Source: Tipula vernalis (lineage: Eukaryota; Arthropoda; Insecta; Diptera; Tipulidae). Taken from it: a DNA stretch of 64,000 bases. The position numbers and the translations under genes are program-made. The notes below the pieces were generated by a model, which was given only the letters and a program-made list of their open reading frames with translations, searched no databases and was not told where the DNA came from. Below, one piece after another: positions 62,001 through 64,000 of the stretch (positions are counted from its first letter, which is position 1; every line of letters begins with the position of its first letter). Location of the stretch: positions 20,831,409 through 20,895,408 of the forward strand of contig OY282558.1 of the NCBI GenBank assembly GCA_958295665.1, read 5' to 3'.

Positions 62001-64000
62001 AACCATGTAAAATTATTGCCGCCCAAAAACTTGTGGGCTATAGCACAGTTGATTTTCAATAAAATTGAATTTTCTAAGAAATGTTTAGAAATAATCGATC
62101 AATCAAAATGAAAATTGTCACAGCAATAATAGGTCCCGAAAGAGGTATCAACCATCGTAATCAGACCATTATATATTTTTGCCGCCCAAAAACTTGTGGG
62201 CTATAGCACAGTTGATTTTCAATAAAATTGAATTTTCTAAGAAATGTTTAGAAATAATCGAGCAATCAAAATGAAAATTGTCACAGCAATAACAGGTCCC
62301 GAAAACTACTGATAGAGGTATCAACCATCGTAATCGAACCATGTAAAATTTTTGCCGCCCAAAAACTTGTGGGCTATAGCACAGTTGATTTTCAATAAAA
62401 TTGAATTTTCTAAGAAACGTTTAGAAATAATCGAGCAATCAAAATGAAAATTGTCACAGCAATTACAGGTCCCGAAACCTATTGATAGAGGTATCAACCA
62501 TCGTAATCGAACCATTTTAGATTTTTGCCGCCCAAAAACTTGTGGGCTATAGCACAGTTGATTTTCAATAAAATTGAATTTTCTAAGAAACGTTTAGAAA
62601 TAATCGAGCAATCAAAATGAAAATTGTCACAGCAATAACAGGTCCCGAAAACTACTGATAGAGGTATCAACCATCGTAATCGAACCATGTAAAATTTTTG
62701 CCGCCCAAAAACTTGTGGGCTATAGCACAGTTGATTTTCAATAAAATTGAATTTTCTAAGAAATGTTTAGAAATAATCGAGCAATCAAAATGAAAATTGT
62801 CACAGCAATAACAGGTCCCGAAAACTACTGATAGAGGTATCAACCATCGTAATCGAACCATGTAAAATTTTTGCCGCCCAAAAACTTGTGGGCTATAGCA
62901 CAGTTGATTTTCAATAAAATTGAATTTTCTAAGAAACGTTTAGAAATAATCGAGCAATCAAAATGAAAATTGTCACAGCAATTACAGGTCCCGAAACCTA
63001 TTGATAGAGGTATCAACCATCGTAATCGGACCATTTTAGATTTTTGCCGCCCAAAAACTTGTGGGCTATAGCACAGTTGATTTTCAATAAAATTGAATTT
63101 TCTAAGAAACGTTTAGAAATAATCGAGCAATCAAAATGAAAATTGTCACAGCAATAACAGGTCCCGAAAACTACTGATAGAGGTATCAACCATCGTAATC
63201 GAACCATGTAAAATTTTTGCCGCCCAAAAACTTGTGGGCTATAGCACAGTTGATTTTCAATAAAATTGAATTTTCTAAGAAACGTTTAGAAATAATCGAG
63301 CAATCAAAATAAAAATTGTCACAGCAATAACAGGTCCCGAAACCTATTGATAGAGGTATCAACCATCGTAATCGGACCATTTTAGATTTTTGCCGCCCAA
63401 AAACTTGTGGGCTATAGCACAGTTGATTTTCAATAAAATTGAATTTTCTAAGAAATGTTTAGAAATAATCGAGCAATCAAAATGAAAATTGTCACAGCAA
63501 TAACAGGTCCCGAAAACTACTGATAGAGGTATCAACCATCGTAATCGAACCATGTAAAATTTTTGCCGCCCAAAAACTTGTGGGCTATAGCACAGTTGAT
63601 TTTCAATAAAATTGAATTTTCTAAGAAACGTTTAGAAATAATCGAGCAATCAAAATGAAAATTGTCACAGCAATTACAGGTCCCGAAACCTATTGATAGA
63701 GGTATCAACCATCGTAATCGGACCATTTTAGATTTTTGCCGCCCAAAAACTTGTGGGCTATAGCACAGTTGATTTTCAATAAAATTGAATTTTCTAAGAA
63801 ATGTTTAGAAATAATCGATCAATCAAAATGAAAATTGTCACAGCAATAACAGGTCCCGAAACCTATTGATAGAGGTATCAACCATCGTAATCAGACCATT
63901 ATATATTTTTGCCGCCCAAAAACTTGTGGGCTATAGCTCAGTTGATTTTCAATAAAATTGAATTTTCTAAGAAACGTTTAGAAATAATCGAGCAATCAAA
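59077..64000. repeat. 173-bp tandem satellite array, right arm
   Basis: The same 173-bp satellite resumes directly after the retrotransposon target duplication, in the phase at which the left arm stopped, and continues past the window end (about 28 copies). It is rich in the variant gaaaactactgat and in the accatgtaaa type, like the left arm just before the insertion. Most of it is an 11-monomer block present about two and a half times. No genes were seen. Confidence 0.98.
59227..63012. repeat. 11-monomer tandem duplication (1893 bp, two units)
   Basis: Units 59227-61119 and 61120-63012 repeat at 1893 bp (11 x 173 minus 10), with part of a third unit following. Each unit carries the same 10-bp deletion, cccgaaagaggtatc, at about 60242 and 62135. 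Other shared markers are gagcaattaaaat, cacagtaataac and agatctttgcc (59610/61495). Confidence 0.85.

Overview
The window is a long tandem satellite array interrupted by one complete LTR retrotransposon, so it comes from a eukaryotic genome assembled with long reads. The retrotransposon is of the Ty3/gypsy (Metaviridae) type without env. Its pol ends in a plain insect-like integrase tail with no chromodomain, and its primer-binding site resembles tRNA-Lys. I therefore favour an arthropod, probably an insect. This is an inference; the sequence does not identify the species.

Layout: (1) 1-50864, head-to-tail copies of a 173-bp AT-rich monomer (about 35% GC by hand count of one monomer; roughly 294 copies). 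(2) 50865-59072, an 8,208-bp retrotransposon on the minus strand: 3' LTR (50865-51863), short 3' untranslated region with a pure A27 tract, pol (protease, reverse transcriptase, RNase H, integrase), gag (capsid domain plus zinc knuckle), a leader of about 1.07 kb, PBS, and 5' LTR (58074-59072). A 4-bp target duplication CATG flanks it. (3) 59077-64000, the same satellite resumes in phase, about 28 copies.

The satellite carries no convincing genes. Its interest is in its organisation. Monomer variants are shared at fixed long offsets (9687, 2766, 2422, 2076, 1903, 1893, 865, 519 and about 12803 bp), each close to a whole number of monomers. The array has therefore grown by nested segmental duplication of multi-monomer blocks, as in higher-order repeats of centromeric or heterochromatic satellites. 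Nearly every monomer keeps short dyads and an A-box-like motif.

The retrotransposon looks young. Both LTRs are 999 bp and I found no difference between them by eye, gag and pol are open, and the catalytic residues are present. Pol has no ATG of its own and lies in the -1 frame of gag with a 130-bp overlap, so a Gag-Pol fusion by -1 frameshifting is expected. A slippery-type sequence lies five codons before the gag stop. No bacterial-type operon, CRISPR array, rRNA or true tRNA gene was seen.
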